Below, piece by piece: positions 17,692-27,065 of a DNA stretch of 64,000 nucleotides. The DNA is taken from NCBI GenBank assembly GCA_963787135.1, contig CAWBBW010000013.1:1-64000 (forward strand), written 5' to 3'. The stretch's first letter is position 1, and the number at the start of each line of letters is the position of its first letter. The translations under genes and the position numbers were made by a program. The notes under the pieces were generated by a model. The model had not been told where the DNA came from, searched no databases, and saw nothing but the letters and a program-made list of their open reading frames with translations. The DNA is from Roseiarcus sp963787135 (GTDB lineage Bacteria > Pseudomonadota > Alphaproteobacteria > Rhizobiales > Beijerinckiaceae).

Positions 17692-20179
17692 TCAGGTCAG
17701 CGGCTTGAACGGCGCATTCCAGATTTCCGAGGCATATTCAGCAATGGTGCGGTCGGATGAGAACCATCCGACATTGGCGGTATTGAGGATGCTCGACCGC
17801 ATCCAGTTCTTCCGGTCGCGCCAAGCCTCATCGACCCGCATCTGTGTCGCAAAGTAAGCATCGAAATCGGCGCAAACCATGAAATAGTCGTGATGAGTCA
17901 GCGTATCGACGAGGCCGTGGTAACGCCCGATGTCGTCGTTCGAGAAGACTCCCGATGCGATCTCGTCGAGCGCCTCCCTGAGGCCAGGCGAGGCGGCGAT
18001 GCGCGCAGTTGAGTCGATGCCCTGGGAGCGCGACGCTTCCACTTCGGCTGCGGTCAGGCCGAAGATGAAGATGTTTTCGTCGCCGACGAGGTCGCGCAGC
18101 TCGACGTTGGCGCCATCGAGCGTGCCGATGGTCAGCGCGCCGTTGAGGGCCATCTTCATGTTGCCCGTGCCGGAGGCCTCCATCCCGGCGGTGGAGATTT
18201 GCTCCGACAGGTCGACGGCTGGAATGATCGTCTCGGCGAGGGACACATTGTAATTGGGCAGGAACACGACCTTCAAGAGCCCGCGCACCGTCGGGTCCGA
18301 GTTGACGACGCGGGCGACGTCGACTGCGAGCTTGATGATGAGCTTGGCCTGCGTGTAGCTCGCGGCCGCCTTCCCGGCGAAGATCTTGACGCGCGGGGCA
18401 AACTCGATGGTCGGATTGGCGCGAATGGCGTTGTAGCGCGCCACGGTTTCGAGGATGTTGAGGAGCTGCCGCTTGTATTCGTGGATGCGCTTGATGTGAA
18501 CGTCGAACATTGCGTCCGGATCGATGCGCTGGCTGAGCTGGGCGGCGACCTCGCGCGCGAGTACGGATTTGGCGGCGCGCCGCGCGGCAGCCACACGCTC
18601 CTGCATCGAGGCGTCGTCGGCGTAACCAGCCAAGCCCTTCAGCGCCTCGGCGGAGTCGAGGGCGTGATCGCCGAGCGTAGAGCGGATGATTCCGGCGAGG
18701 CCAGGATTGCACTCCATCAGCCAGCGGCGGAAGGTGATCCCATTGGTCTTGTTGGTAATGCGGCCCGGATAGACGGCGTTGAGACTATGAAACACGGTCT
18801 TGCGCATGAGGTCGGTGTGCAGCGCGGACACGCCGTTGATCTTGTGCGATCCAATGAAGGCAAGGTTGCCCATGCGCACCCGTCGCCCCGCGTGTTCGTC
18901 GATCAGCGATAGAGAACTGAGAAGGCTCGAGTTCGATGAATCCGCGCCGGCGGGCGCTGTCGAGGTGGGCTGCATTGATGAGATAAATGATCTGCATGTG
19001 GCGCGGCAGCAGGCGCTCCATCAGTGGCACCGGCCAGCTCTCCAGCGCCTCGGGCAGCAGCGTGTGGTTGGTATAGGAGAAGGTGGCTTGCGCGATCGCC
19101 CAGGCCTCGTCCCATTCGAGGCCGTTGAGGTCGATCAGAATGCGCATCAGTTCGGCGATCGCGATCGCCGGATGGGTGTCGTTGAGCTGGACGGCCGCGT
19201 GTTCGCCAAGCGTGCGGACGTCCTTGTACTGCTTGATGTGGCGGCGGATGAGATCGAGCAGAGAAGCGGATGCGAAGAAATACTCCTGCCTCAGGCGCAG
19301 TTCCTGCCCCGCGGGCGTGGCGTCGCTTGGATAGAGCACCTTGGAGATCGCCTCGGCCCTCACCGTGTCGGAAAACGCGGCGACGTAGTCGGCGGCGTTG
19401 AAGGCGTCGAGCTTGAACGGATCCAGCGCGCGCGCTGACCAAAGGCGTAGCGTGTTCACGTGTTTTCCGCGCCAGCCGATGATCGGCGTGTCATAGGCGA
19501 CCGCTTCCACCGTTTCGGCGGGGTGCCAGATGTGGCGCGTACGCTCGTCGTCGCCCTGCACCATCTCCACAGATCCGCCGAAGCCGATCGCATAAGAGTA
19601 TTCCGGCCGCTCGAACTCCCACGGATTACCGTGGATGAGCCAGTCCTCGGGCGCTTCCTCCTGCCAACCGCCTCGAATGAACTGCCGGAAGAGCCCGTTG
19701 TCGTAACGGATGCCATAGCCGTGCGCGGCGATGCTGAGGGTCGCCATGCTGTCCATGAAACAGGCGGCGAGACGTCCGAGACCGCCGTTGCCGAGCGCCG
19801 CATCCGGCTCGATACGGCGCAATTCGGTCAGGCTGACCCCAAGCTCCTTCAGCGCCTCCTCCATCGGCTCCGCAATGCCGAGATTTGTCATCGCATCGAA
19901 AAGGAGGCGACCGATCAGGAATTCCAGCGAGAGGTAATAGACGCGCTTTCGTCCGTCGGCGTAAACGGCGTTGGTCGACTCCATCCAGCGCTCGACAATG
20001 AGGTCGCGGGTGGCGAAAGCGACTGCGAGGTACCAATCGCGCGAAGTTGCGACCTCCGGAATCTTGCCGACCGAGTACGTCAGCTCGGCGAGCACTGAAG
20101 CCTTCAGCTCCGCCGCTGTCTGGGGCCCGCCACTGCCTTTTCTCGTGACCTTTGCGACATCCGTTCTCACATCGTCCAT
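17692..20179 (-). pseudogene. glgP: Glycogen phosphorylase with one apparent frameshift
   Basis: Together the two frames give about 829 residues, the normal GlgP length. The 5' frame (20179 to about 18920) runs from MDDVRTDVAKV through the conserved DAALGNGGLGRLAACF to INAAHLDSARRRGF, then turns to nonsense. The 3' frame resumes with SLIDEHAGRRVRMGNLAF and continues to the PLP-binding EASGTGNMKMALNG. The break lies at about 18905-18945. All other conserved parts are intact, so this is either a recent mutation or a sequencing error. GlgP releases glucose-1-phosphate from glycogen. It is first in the operon, with GGGGGAG before the ATG. Confidence 0.9.
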
Positions 20180-20294
20180 GGATTCTCCCCCGCGGTCTCG
20201 GCCAAGGCTGCACCTCGCTCGGCAATATCTTCTAACACGGCTGCCGCGCGCGACAATCGGCGTTCGCCCGCTTTCGCAGAGACGTTACGGCGGG

Positions 20295-20939
20295 TCACGG
20301 GGTCGTGCTGGCCGGCGGCTTGGCCTCGCGGATCTGGCTCTGAAGCGTGGTGAGCTCGGCTGTTGCGGAATTGATCTGGTTTTGCAGGGTCTCAAGCTGT
20401 TTCTGGGCGGCCGCTGTCTGGTTCTGGGCGTCGGCGAGGGCGGCATGCGCCGCGTCGACCTGTCCCTGGAGTCTGACCTGATCGGCTGACAGGGCCTGGT
20501 CCTGGCTTTGCAACCCGGCCATTCGGTCGTTTTCGTCCTTGAGCCTGGCGTCGACCGCTTGAAGATCGCGCGACTTGGCGCTCGCTTCTTCCTGTGCGCC
20601 GGATATCGCCAGCTTCGCGTCGCCGATCTGCTTGGTGAGGTCGGCGAGTTCGTTTTGCGCCGAGGCGCGCGCGGCGGCAGCCTCGGACAGCGTCTTCTCC
20701 GCCTGCGTCGCCTGAGCCTTCAGGTCGGCCGCCGTTCCCGCCACTTTCTGCAGATTTTGCAGGTCGGCAGCCAGGGATTCGCGCGCCTTTTCCGCCGCAT
20801 TGAGTGAATCGGTCATCTGGGAGCGGGTCTGCGCGTCCTGCGACCACAGGAACGCCGCGAGCGCCCAGCCGATAATCGCGAGGCCGGCCAACGCCAGGGG
20901 AACCGGCCGGCGGAATTCGTCGCCCGCGTCATCAGCCAT
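20295..20939 (-). CDS. Membrane-anchored coiled-coil protein
   Basis: 214 residues: a short cytoplasmic start, one membrane helix at about 14-32 (PLALAGLAIIGWALAAFLW), then a long Ala/Gln/Leu-rich heptad region to about residue 205, a clear coiled coil. It is probably anchored in the inner membrane with the coiled coil in the periplasm. No enzyme motif is seen. It stands between the glycogen and cytochrome oxidase operons and is divergent from the latter. I do not recognise a named family. Confidence 0.75.
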   Translation of the reverse strand: MADDAGDEFRRPVPLALAGLAIIGWALAAFLWSQDAQTRSQMTDSLNAAEKARESLAADLQNLQKVAGTAADLKAQATQAEKTLSEAAAARASAQNELADLTKQIGDAKLAISGAQEEASAKSRDLQAVDARLKDENDRMAGLQSQDQALSADQVRLQGQVDAAHAALADAQNQTAAAQKQLETLQNQINSATAELTTLQSQIREAKPPASTTP

Positions 20940-21150
20940 GGCAGGTCTCCAGTTCCCGAGGTGCCTCTTTGCGACGTCACGAGGCTCTCAGGGGCTTCAT
21001 ATTGAGCGCCCAAAGTCGTCTCGCCAAGCGGAAAAACATCGCAGGATGAACGGACTCGCCCTGCCTCGCCTTCATAGCGGAGGCTGGGGCAAGCGCCCGC
21101 ATTACCCTGACGCGCAGGTCGCCCGTTCATCGAGCGGGCGAATTTTCCGT

Positions 21151-21179
21151 TTGTCAATTTTTGTCCTCGCGGGCTATTG
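21151..21179 (+). promoter_or_regulatory. Candidate promoter of the cytochrome oxidase operon
   Basis: TTGTCA at 21151-21156, then 17 bases, then CTATTG at 21174-21179 (or TATTGT one base on), about 50 bases before coxB. The -35 box is close to consensus and the -10 box is weak. This is the only plausible pair seen in the 290-base gap. Confidence 0.4.
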
Positions 21180-21229
21180 TCGCCGGCAAGATCAAGACTC
21201 GGCTCGCGGGCTAGACTTTACTGGCGGGA

Positions 21230-22141
21230 TTGTCGGCGAACGGTGTGAGGCGCACTTTGCAAAGTGGTTTTTGGAGACGGGCCGTGACAGGGGGATGGTT
21301 GTCTGTGGTCCGGGGGGGCATTGCGGCGCTGGGCTCGTGCGCGGCCGTCGGCGCGGCGAGGGCCGAGACCATCCTTGGCGCTCCTGTATCCGGCCAGATG
21401 GGGTTCCTGCCGGCAAACACCGTTGTCCAGGCCGACATCGAATGGTTTCACAACGACATTCTTCTGCCGGTCACGATCGGTATTTCGCTGCTGGTGCTGG
21501 TGCTGCTGGCCTATGTTGTCTATCGCTTCAATGAGCAAGCCAATCCCGTCGCCTCGCGAACCGCGCATAACGGCCCGCTGGAAATCGCCTGGACAGTTGT
21601 GCCGGCGCTTGTTCTCGTCGTGATCGCCGTTCCTTCGTTCCGCCTGCTGTCGCAGCAGCTGATCATCCCTGCGCCGGACATGACCCTGAAAGTGACCGCC
21701 TCCCAGTGGCACTGGAACTACGGCTATCCGAAATCCGACGGCGGCTTCTCGTTCGATTCCCTCATTAAAGAGGACAAGGATCTAAAGCCCGGCGACATCC
21801 GTCTTCTGTCGGTCGACAACGCAGCTTATGTCCCTGTCGGAAAGATCGTTGAGGTCGACGTGGTCTCGCAGGACGTGATCCACTCATTCTCAGTCCCCTC
21901 ATTCGGCATCAAGATCGACGCCGTCCCGGGGCGCCTCAACAAGACCTGGTTCAAGGCCGACCACGAAGGCGTCTTTTACGGACAATGCTCCAATATCTGC
22001 GGCATCGACCACGCCTTCATGCCGATCGAGGTTCATGTCGTCAGTCCGGACGCCTATCAAGCATGGCTTGAGGGCGCCAAGAAGCAGTTCGCCAACGCCG
22101 ACGGCGTCGACGTCGCGCAGACGTCTCTTGTCAGACCCTGA
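21230..22141 (+). CDS. coxB: Cytochrome c oxidase subunit II
   Basis: 303 residues: a signal/leader to about residue 46, two membrane helices (about 76-100 and 118-140), then the periplasmic copper-A domain. The ligands are visible as VIHSF and CSNICGIDHAFM, i.e. Cys, Cys, His and Met, plus the upstream His. The residue between the two cysteines that is usually Glu is Asn here. The copper-A centre takes electrons from cytochrome c. The start is TTG at 21230, and an in-frame GTG slightly downstream is also possible. It is first in the operon. Confidence 0.94.
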   Translation: MSANGVRRTLQSGFWRRAVTGGWLSVVRGGIAALGSCAAVGAARAETILGAPVSGQMGFLPANTVVQADIEWFHNDILLPVTIGISLLVLVLLAYVVYRFNEQANPVASRTAHNGPLEIAWTVVPALVLVVIAVPSFRLLSQQLIIPAPDMTLKVTASQWHWNYGYPKSDGGFSFDSLIKEDKDLKPGDIRLLSVDNAAYVPVGKIVEVDVVSQDVIHSFSVPSFGIKIDAVPGRLNKTWFKADHEGVFYGQCSNICGIDHAFMPIEVHVVSPDAYQAWLEGAKKQFANADGVDVAQTSLVRP

Positions 22142-22184
22142 CGGCGCATCGTCGTCGAATTGAATAGGTTTTGGAGCCGATAGC

Positions 22185-23909
22185 ATGACGTCAGTCAGCG
22201 ATTTCACCCACGCGGAAGCGCATGGTCACGACGACCACGACGCCCACGGCCATCCGACGGGGTGGCGCCGGTACGCGTATTCGACCAATCACAAGGACAT
22301 CGGCACCCTCTATCTTGTTTTCGCGATTTGCGCCGGCGTGCTCGGCATGCTGCTTTCGATCGCGATCCGGGCAGAGCTGATGTTCCCGGGAGGCCATGTC
22401 TTTCCGGTGCTCTCGGCGATCCTCAACGGCGACGGCTCGGTTGACGCAGGCAAGAATCTCTACAACGTGTTCTTTAGCAGCCACGCGCTCGTCATGATCT
22501 TCTTCATGGTCATGCCGGCGATGATGGGCGGCTTCGGCAACTGGTTCGTGCCGCTCCTGATCGGCGCGCCGGACATGGCGTTCCCGCGCATGAACAACTT
22601 GTCGTTCTGGATGCTGTCGGCCTCGTTCCTGCTCCTCATCTCGTCCCTCTTCGTCGAGGGATCGCCCGGCATGAAGGGCTTCGCCGGCGGGTGGGTGCTC
22701 TATCCGCCCTTCTCTTCCAACGCCGGCTCACCTGGCCCGGCGGTGGATTTCGTCATTCTCTCGATGCATCTGGCCGGCGCTTCGTCGATCCTCGGCTCGA
22801 TCAATTTCATCGCCACGATCTTCAACATGCGCGCGCCCGGCATGACGATGTTCCGCATGCCGCTGTTCGTCTGGTCGGTGCTGGTGACGGCGTTTCTCCT
22901 GCTGCTCGCGCTGCCGGTTCTGGCCGGCGCGCTGACGATGCTGCTGACGGACCGCAATTTCCACACCTCCTTCTTCGAGCCCTCGGGCGGCGGCGATCCG
23001 ATTCTCTTCCAGCATCTGTTCTGGTTCTTCGGTCATCCCGAGGTCTACATCCTCATCATTCCGGGGTTCGGCATCATCAGCCAGATCGTCGCGACCTTCG
23101 CCAGGAAGCCGGTGTTCGGCTATGTCGGCATGGTCTATGCCATGCTCGCGATTGCGCTGCTGGGCTTCGTCGTCTGGGCGCATCACATGTTCACCACCGG
23201 TATGTCGCTTGACGCGCAGCGCTATTATGTTCTCGCCACCATGGTGATCGCGGTGCCGACGGGCGTGAAGGTGTTCTCCTGGATCGCCACGATGTGGGGC
23301 GGCTCGCTCTCGCTTCGCCCGCCGATGCTGTGGGCGATCGGCTTCATCTTCGTCTTCACGGTTGGCGGCGTGACCGGCGTCGTGCTCGCCAACGCCGCCG
23401 TCGACCGGTATCTCCACGACACCTATTACGTCGTCGCGCATTTCCACTACACGATGTCCCTCGGCGCCGTCTTCTCGATCTTCGCCGGCTTCTACTACTG
23501 GTTCCCGAAGATGACGGGTTATATGTACGACGAGGCTAAGGCGAAGTGGCATTTCTGGCTGACGTTCATCGGAATCAATGTGACGTTCCTCCCGCAGCAC
23601 TTCCTCGGCTTTGCTGGCATGCCGCGCCGGGTCGTGGACTACACTGACGCCTACTGGATGTGGAACTTCGTGTCGTCGTGCGGGGCCTTCATCTCGGGGG
23701 CGGGAACGATCGTGTTCCTCTATGTCATCTATGACGCGTTCGCGGCCAAGCGCGCAGCAGGGAACAACCCTTGGGGCCCGGGCGCGACGACGCTCGAATG
23801 GACGGTGTCGTCACCGCCACCATTCCATTCATTCCTCACGCCGCCGCATATTCCTGGCTACGACGATCACGGAGAGGAAGTGGTGGCGGGGCACGGGAGC
23901 GCTGCGTGA
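22185..23909 (+). CDS. ctaD: Cytochrome c oxidase subunit I
   Basis: 574 residues with the twelve-helix haem-copper core. Visible features are GAPDMAFPRMNN (D-channel entry), WFFGHPEVYILI (copper-B His, the Glu, and the cross-linked Tyr), VVWAHHMFTTG (copper-B His pair), TGVKVFSWIATMWGG (K-channel Lys) and LHDTYYVVAHFHY (haem ligands). It is an A-type aa3 oxidase catalysing oxygen reduction and proton pumping in the inner membrane. It overlaps ctaG by four bases. Confidence 0.98.
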   Translation: MTSVSDFTHAEAHGHDDHDAHGHPTGWRRYAYSTNHKDIGTLYLVFAICAGVLGMLLSIAIRAELMFPGGHVFPVLSAILNGDGSVDAGKNLYNVFFSSHALVMIFFMVMPAMMGGFGNWFVPLLIGAPDMAFPRMNNLSFWMLSASFLLLISSLFVEGSPGMKGFAGGWVLYPPFSSNAGSPGPAVDFVILSMHLAGASSILGSINFIATIFNMRAPGMTMFRMPLFVWSVLVTAFLLLLALPVLAGALTMLLTDRNFHTSFFEPSGGGDPILFQHLFWFFGHPEVYILIIPGFGIISQIVATFARKPVFGYVGMVYAMLAIALLGFVVWAHHMFTTGMSLDAQRYYVLATMVIAVPTGVKVFSWIATMWGGSLSLRPPMLWAIGFIFVFTVGGVTGVVLANAAVDRYLHDTYYVVAHFHYTMSLGAVFSIFAGFYYWFPKMTGYMYDEAKAKWHFWLTFIGINVTFLPQHFLGFAGMPRRVVDYTDAYWMWNFVSSCGAFISGAGTIVFLYVIYDAFAAKRAAGNNPWGPGATTLEWTVSSPPPFHSFLTPPHIPGYDDHGEEVVAGHGSAA

Positions 23910-24499
23910 GCGCTTTAGGGGACGAGACGGGGCGGCGCAATGGGCGGTTCGCGTTCGGCGGCGCGGCGCTCGTCCTGACGATGATCGGCCTGACCTATGC
24001 GGCCGTGCCCTTCTACGCCGCATTCTGCCGCGCGACCGGATACGAGGGCACGCCGCAGATCGCCAATTCCGAGGCCGGTTCCCAGGGGCGGCGGTCGCTG
24101 CGGGTGGCCTTCGACGCCAATGTTGCGCCGGGGCTCGCCTGGAGCTTCGAGCCGGAAACCGACGCAGTTGTCGTTCGTACGGGGCGGACCGCGACCGTCT
24201 TCTTTCGCGCCCGCAACCTCAGCGACAAGCCGACGGCCGCCAATGCGGTCTTCAACGTGACGCCGGAAGTGTCCGGCGCCTGGTTCGACAAGATTCAATG
24301 CTTCTGCTTCAGCGAACAGCATCTGGGGCCGCACGAGAGCGCCGAATGGGCCGTGGTGTTTTTTCTCGACCCCAAGCTCGAGACGGACGAGTCGATGGCG
24401 AAGGTCGATTCGATCACACTCTCCTACACCCTGTTCGCAGCGCCCCAGCCGCAAAAATCCGTTACAAGCCCGCCGGCGCCGGTGCGCCCGGCCGGATGA
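23906..24499 (+). CDS. ctaG: Cytochrome c oxidase assembly protein (Cox11-like)
   Basis: 197 residues: one N-terminal membrane helix (about 17-40) followed by the copper-carrier domain with the CFCF motif (KIQCFCFSEQ) that loads copper B into subunit I. The start GTG at 23906 overlaps the ctaD stop (GTGA). In many alphaproteobacteria ctaB stands between ctaD and ctaG; it is absent here. Ends 30 bases before ctaE. Confidence 0.95.
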   Translation: MSALGDETGRRNGRFAFGGAALVLTMIGLTYAAVPFYAAFCRATGYEGTPQIANSEAGSQGRRSLRVAFDANVAPGLAWSFEPETDAVVVRTGRTATVFFRARNLSDKPTAANAVFNVTPEVSGAWFDKIQCFCFSEQHLGPHESAEWAVVFFLDPKLETDESMAKVDSITLSYTLFAAPQPQKSVTSPPAPVRPAG

Positions 24500-24529
24500 C
24501 CGCACAGCCGGACGATCAAGGAGTGAGCC

Positions 24530-25405
24530 ATGACTGACGCCCCGATGCCTGTCCGGCAAGGGTTTCATCTCGTCGAGCCGAGCCCCTGGCCCATCGTCGG
24601 CGCGGGCTTTGTCTTCCTGACGGCGCTTGGCCTGATCGTCTTCATGAAGGATCTTGCGATCGCGGGATTGAGGCCGGGCCCGGGCCTGCTTCTGATCGGC
24701 ATCGCCGGGATTCTCTTCACCATGGCCGGCTGGTGGCGCGACGTGATCCTCGAGGCGGAGGGCGGCTACCACAATCCGGTCGTCCGTCACGGACTGACGC
24801 TCGGGATGCTCCTCTTCATCGCCTCCGAGGTGATGTTTTTCGTCGCCTGGTTCTGGGCGTTTTTTGCCTCGTCGCTCGGCGCCCACGATCCACAGGTCTA
24901 CGGCCGCCTGGACTTCACCGGCGGCATCTGGCCGCCGAAGGGCGTCGAAGTGCTGGACCCGTTGCGGCTGCCGTTGATGAACACGTTCGTGCTCGTGACC
25001 TCGAGCTTCGCGGTCAACGTCGCCCACGACAACTTGAGGGAAGGCGACCGCCGGGGGTTCAAGAACTTTCTCGCGCTCGGGATCGCGCTTGGTGTGCTGT
25101 TCGTCTTTACTCAGGCCTACGAGTACATTCACGCGCCGTTCGCCTTCAAGAACTCAATCTACGGGGCGACTTTCTTCATGGCGACCGGCTTTCACGGCGC
25201 CCACGTGATCATCGGCGTCATTTTCCTTTTCGTCTGCCTCGCACGGGCCTGGGCCGGACAGTTCACGCCGCGCCAGCACACCGGCTTCCAGTTTGCTGCC
25301 TGGTACTGGCATTTCGTCGACGTCGTGTGGATCTTCCTCTTCAGCTGCATCTACATCTGGGGCTCTTGGGGCGCGCCGATAGAAGGCGCCGTCGGGGGCG
25401 GCTGA
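24530..25405 (+). CDS. ctaE: Cytochrome c oxidase subunit III
   Basis: 291 residues with seven membrane helices. Family marks are the N-terminal FHLVEPSPWPIVG, SEVMFFVAWFWAFF (conserved Glu), and the C-terminal FHGAHVIIG and WYWHFVDVVWIFLF. It stabilises the oxidase core and the oxygen path. The ribosome-binding site AAGGAGTGAG precedes the ATG. Confidence 0.97.
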   Translation: MTDAPMPVRQGFHLVEPSPWPIVGAGFVFLTALGLIVFMKDLAIAGLRPGPGLLLIGIAGILFTMAGWWRDVILEAEGGYHNPVVRHGLTLGMLLFIASEVMFFVAWFWAFFASSLGAHDPQVYGRLDFTGGIWPPKGVEVLDPLRLPLMNTFVLVTSSFAVNVAHDNLREGDRRGFKNFLALGIALGVLFVFTQAYEYIHAPFAFKNSIYGATFFMATGFHGAHVIIGVIFLFVCLARAWAGQFTPRQHTGFQFAAWYWHFVDVVWIFLFSCIYIWGSWGAPIEGAVGGG

Positions 25406-25412
25406 AGGCCCG

Positions 25413-25808
25413 ATGACCGAGCCTTTGAAGGAAATCCTGCCCGGCATGACCGGCCGTGCGGAGGTCACTGTCACGCGGGATTTGACAGTCGGCGCCCATG
25501 TCGAGGGCATGCCTCCCGTCTACGCCACGCCGATGATGATCATGTTGATGGAAGTCGCCTCAGGATCGGCGGTGAGGAAACATCTGCCGCCGGGCTGGGT
25601 GACGGTCGGCTCCGAGGTCAGTATCCGTCATCTTGCGCCGACGCCCGTCGGCCGCACGGTCGTCGCGACCGCGCGCGTCCTCGAAGTCGAAGGCCGCAGC
25701 GTCCTCTTCGCCGTCGAGGCGCACGACGGCGAGCGCAAGATCGGCGAGGGGACGCACCGGCGCGGCGCAGTCAATCTGGAGAGCTTCGCCAAGCGCTTCG
25801 GCGTCTGA
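25413..25808 (+). CDS. Hot-dog-fold thioesterase (FlK-like)
   Basis: 131 residues of the fluoroacetyl-CoA-thioesterase-like hot-dog group: MIMLMEVASGSAV (helix), WVTVGSEVSIRHLAPTPVG, and the closing GEGTHRRGAVN. Most members hydrolyse small or aromatic acyl-CoAs; the substrate is not predictable. It starts eight bases after ctaE, so it is probably the last gene of the oxidase transcript, though no functional link is obvious. Confidence 0.82.
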   Translation: MTEPLKEILPGMTGRAEVTVTRDLTVGAHVEGMPPVYATPMMIMLMEVASGSAVRKHLPPGWVTVGSEVSIRHLAPTPVGRTVVATARVLEVEGRSVLFAVEAHDGERKIGEGTHRRGAVNLESFAKRFGV

Positions 25809-25913
25809 GCGGCGCGCGCGCAACGGGCGCGCCGACTACAATCTGCGGCGTTCATCTGCTATGATGAATGGCAGGCGCGCAATCTGTCGCGCCGCGAGGC
25901 AAGGACGCCGACG

Positions 25914-26279
25914 ATGCTGGAACGCGTGCCGGATGCGCCAACTCATGCGCTTGCGCTTAACGCAAGCGGAACGGTCATGGCCAGCGACGTCGAGGCCGCA
26001 ATCGAAGCGGCGGTCGGTCAATCCGACGCAGCCACCGGCCTCGTGATCGTCATCGATCCGGATTTCGACGGCTATTTGGCTGAACTGGCGCGGGGGCTCG
26101 CCAGTTCGGGCCTGGCTCACAAGAATCTGGTCAAGCTCGCGGTCGTCTGCGACGCAGGCCTCTTGGACGAGGCGAAGCTCAGCGGCTTCGACGTCTCGGC
26201 GGTTCCGATCCGGCTCTTCGCCTCAGCCGACCGGTGGGCGGCGCTCGAGTGGGCGGCGGCGGCGCGCCGGGGCGAGTAG
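25914..26279 (+). CDS. SpoIIAA/STAS-like protein
   Basis: 121 residues with an alternating strand-helix layout: an N-terminal strand, VIVIDPDFDGYLAEL, KNLVKLAVVCDAG and the closing RLFASADRWAALEWAA. The last segment is typical of the SpoIIAA-like (DUF3478) family, whose members usually end in such a helix. The function is unknown; STAS-like folds bind lipids or partner proteins. GAGGCAAGG precedes the ATG. Confidence 0.7.
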   Translation: MLERVPDAPTHALALNASGTVMASDVEAAIEAAVGQSDAATGLVIVIDPDFDGYLAELARGLASSGLAHKNLVKLAVVCDAGLLDEAKLSGFDVSAVPIRLFASADRWAALEWAAAARRGE

Positions 26280-26297
26280 GGGCTCAGTCCGCTTTCC

Positions 26298-27044
26298 CTA
26301 AGGCTTAAGCCGCCACCCGGTCCGGAAGATCCAGATCAGAACCGCGAGGCACGCGGCGATGAACAGCGTTGTGAAAGCGAGACTGGCCTCGACGCTGACG
26401 TCGCCCTGGCCGTAGAAGCTCCAGCGGAAGCCGCTGACAAGATAAACCACCGGATTGAACAGGCTCGCCGTCCGCCAGAACGGCGGCAGCATGTCGATCG
26501 AATAGAAGGCGCCGCCGAGAAAGGTCAGCGGCGTGACGATGAGCGCCGGGATCACCGCGAGCTGCTCGAAGCTTTTCGCCCAGATGCCAATGATGAAGCC
26601 GAACAGGCTGAAGGCGACCGAAGTGAGGATCAGGAAAGCGACCATCCAGACCGGATGCTCGATGCGGAGAGGCACGAACAGCGTCGCGGTGGCGAGAATG
26701 ACTAGGCCGATGGCGATGGATTTGGTCGCCGCGGCGCCGACATAGGCCGCAACCGCCTCGATCGCGGACAGCGGCGCTGACAGGATCTCGAAGATCGTTC
26801 CGGTGAACTTGGGAAAGTAGATGCCGATCGAGGCGTTCGAGATGCTTTGGGTGAGCAGCGACAGCATGATGAGCCCCGGCACGATGAAGGCGCCGTAGCT
26901 GACCCCGCCGACCTCGTGGATGCGCGAGCCGATCGCGCTGCCGAACACGATGAAATAGAGCGCGGTGGTGATGACGGGCGTCGCGACGCTCTGCCAGATC
27001 GTCCTGACGGCGCGAGACAGTTCATAGCGGTAGAGCGCCCACAC
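26298..27044 (-). CDS. ABC-2 type transporter permease
   Basis: 248 residues with six hydrophobic segments and the ABC-2 signature PLTFLGGAFYSIDMLPPFW (about 165-185). It begins TIWQSVATPVITTALYFIVFG, as in exporters of drugs, polysaccharide or lipid. It pairs with the ATPase just upstream. The start is uncertain: GTG at 27044 is the first accepted codon, but homologues usually begin a few residues earlier with an N-I-G-G-V-like sequence, which is present here without a normal start codon. Confidence 0.88.
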   Translation of the reverse strand: MWALYRYELSRAVRTIWQSVATPVITTALYFIVFGSAIGSRIHEVGGVSYGAFIVPGLIMLSLLTQSISNASIGIYFPKFTGTIFEILSAPLSAIEAVAAYVGAAATKSIAIGLVILATATLFVPLRIEHPVWMVAFLILTSVAFSLFGFIIGIWAKSFEQLAVIPALIVTPLTFLGGAFYSIDMLPPFWRTASLFNPVVYLVSGFRWSFYGQGDVSVEASLAFTTLFIAACLAVLIWIFRTGWRLKP

Positions 27045-27065
27045 GCCGCCGATATTGAGTTCGGT

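Noticed and set aside
23611..24537. A 308-codon frame spanning the end of ctaD, ctaG and the start of ctaE
   Set aside because: It lies in a different frame from all three conserved proteins and shows no domain.
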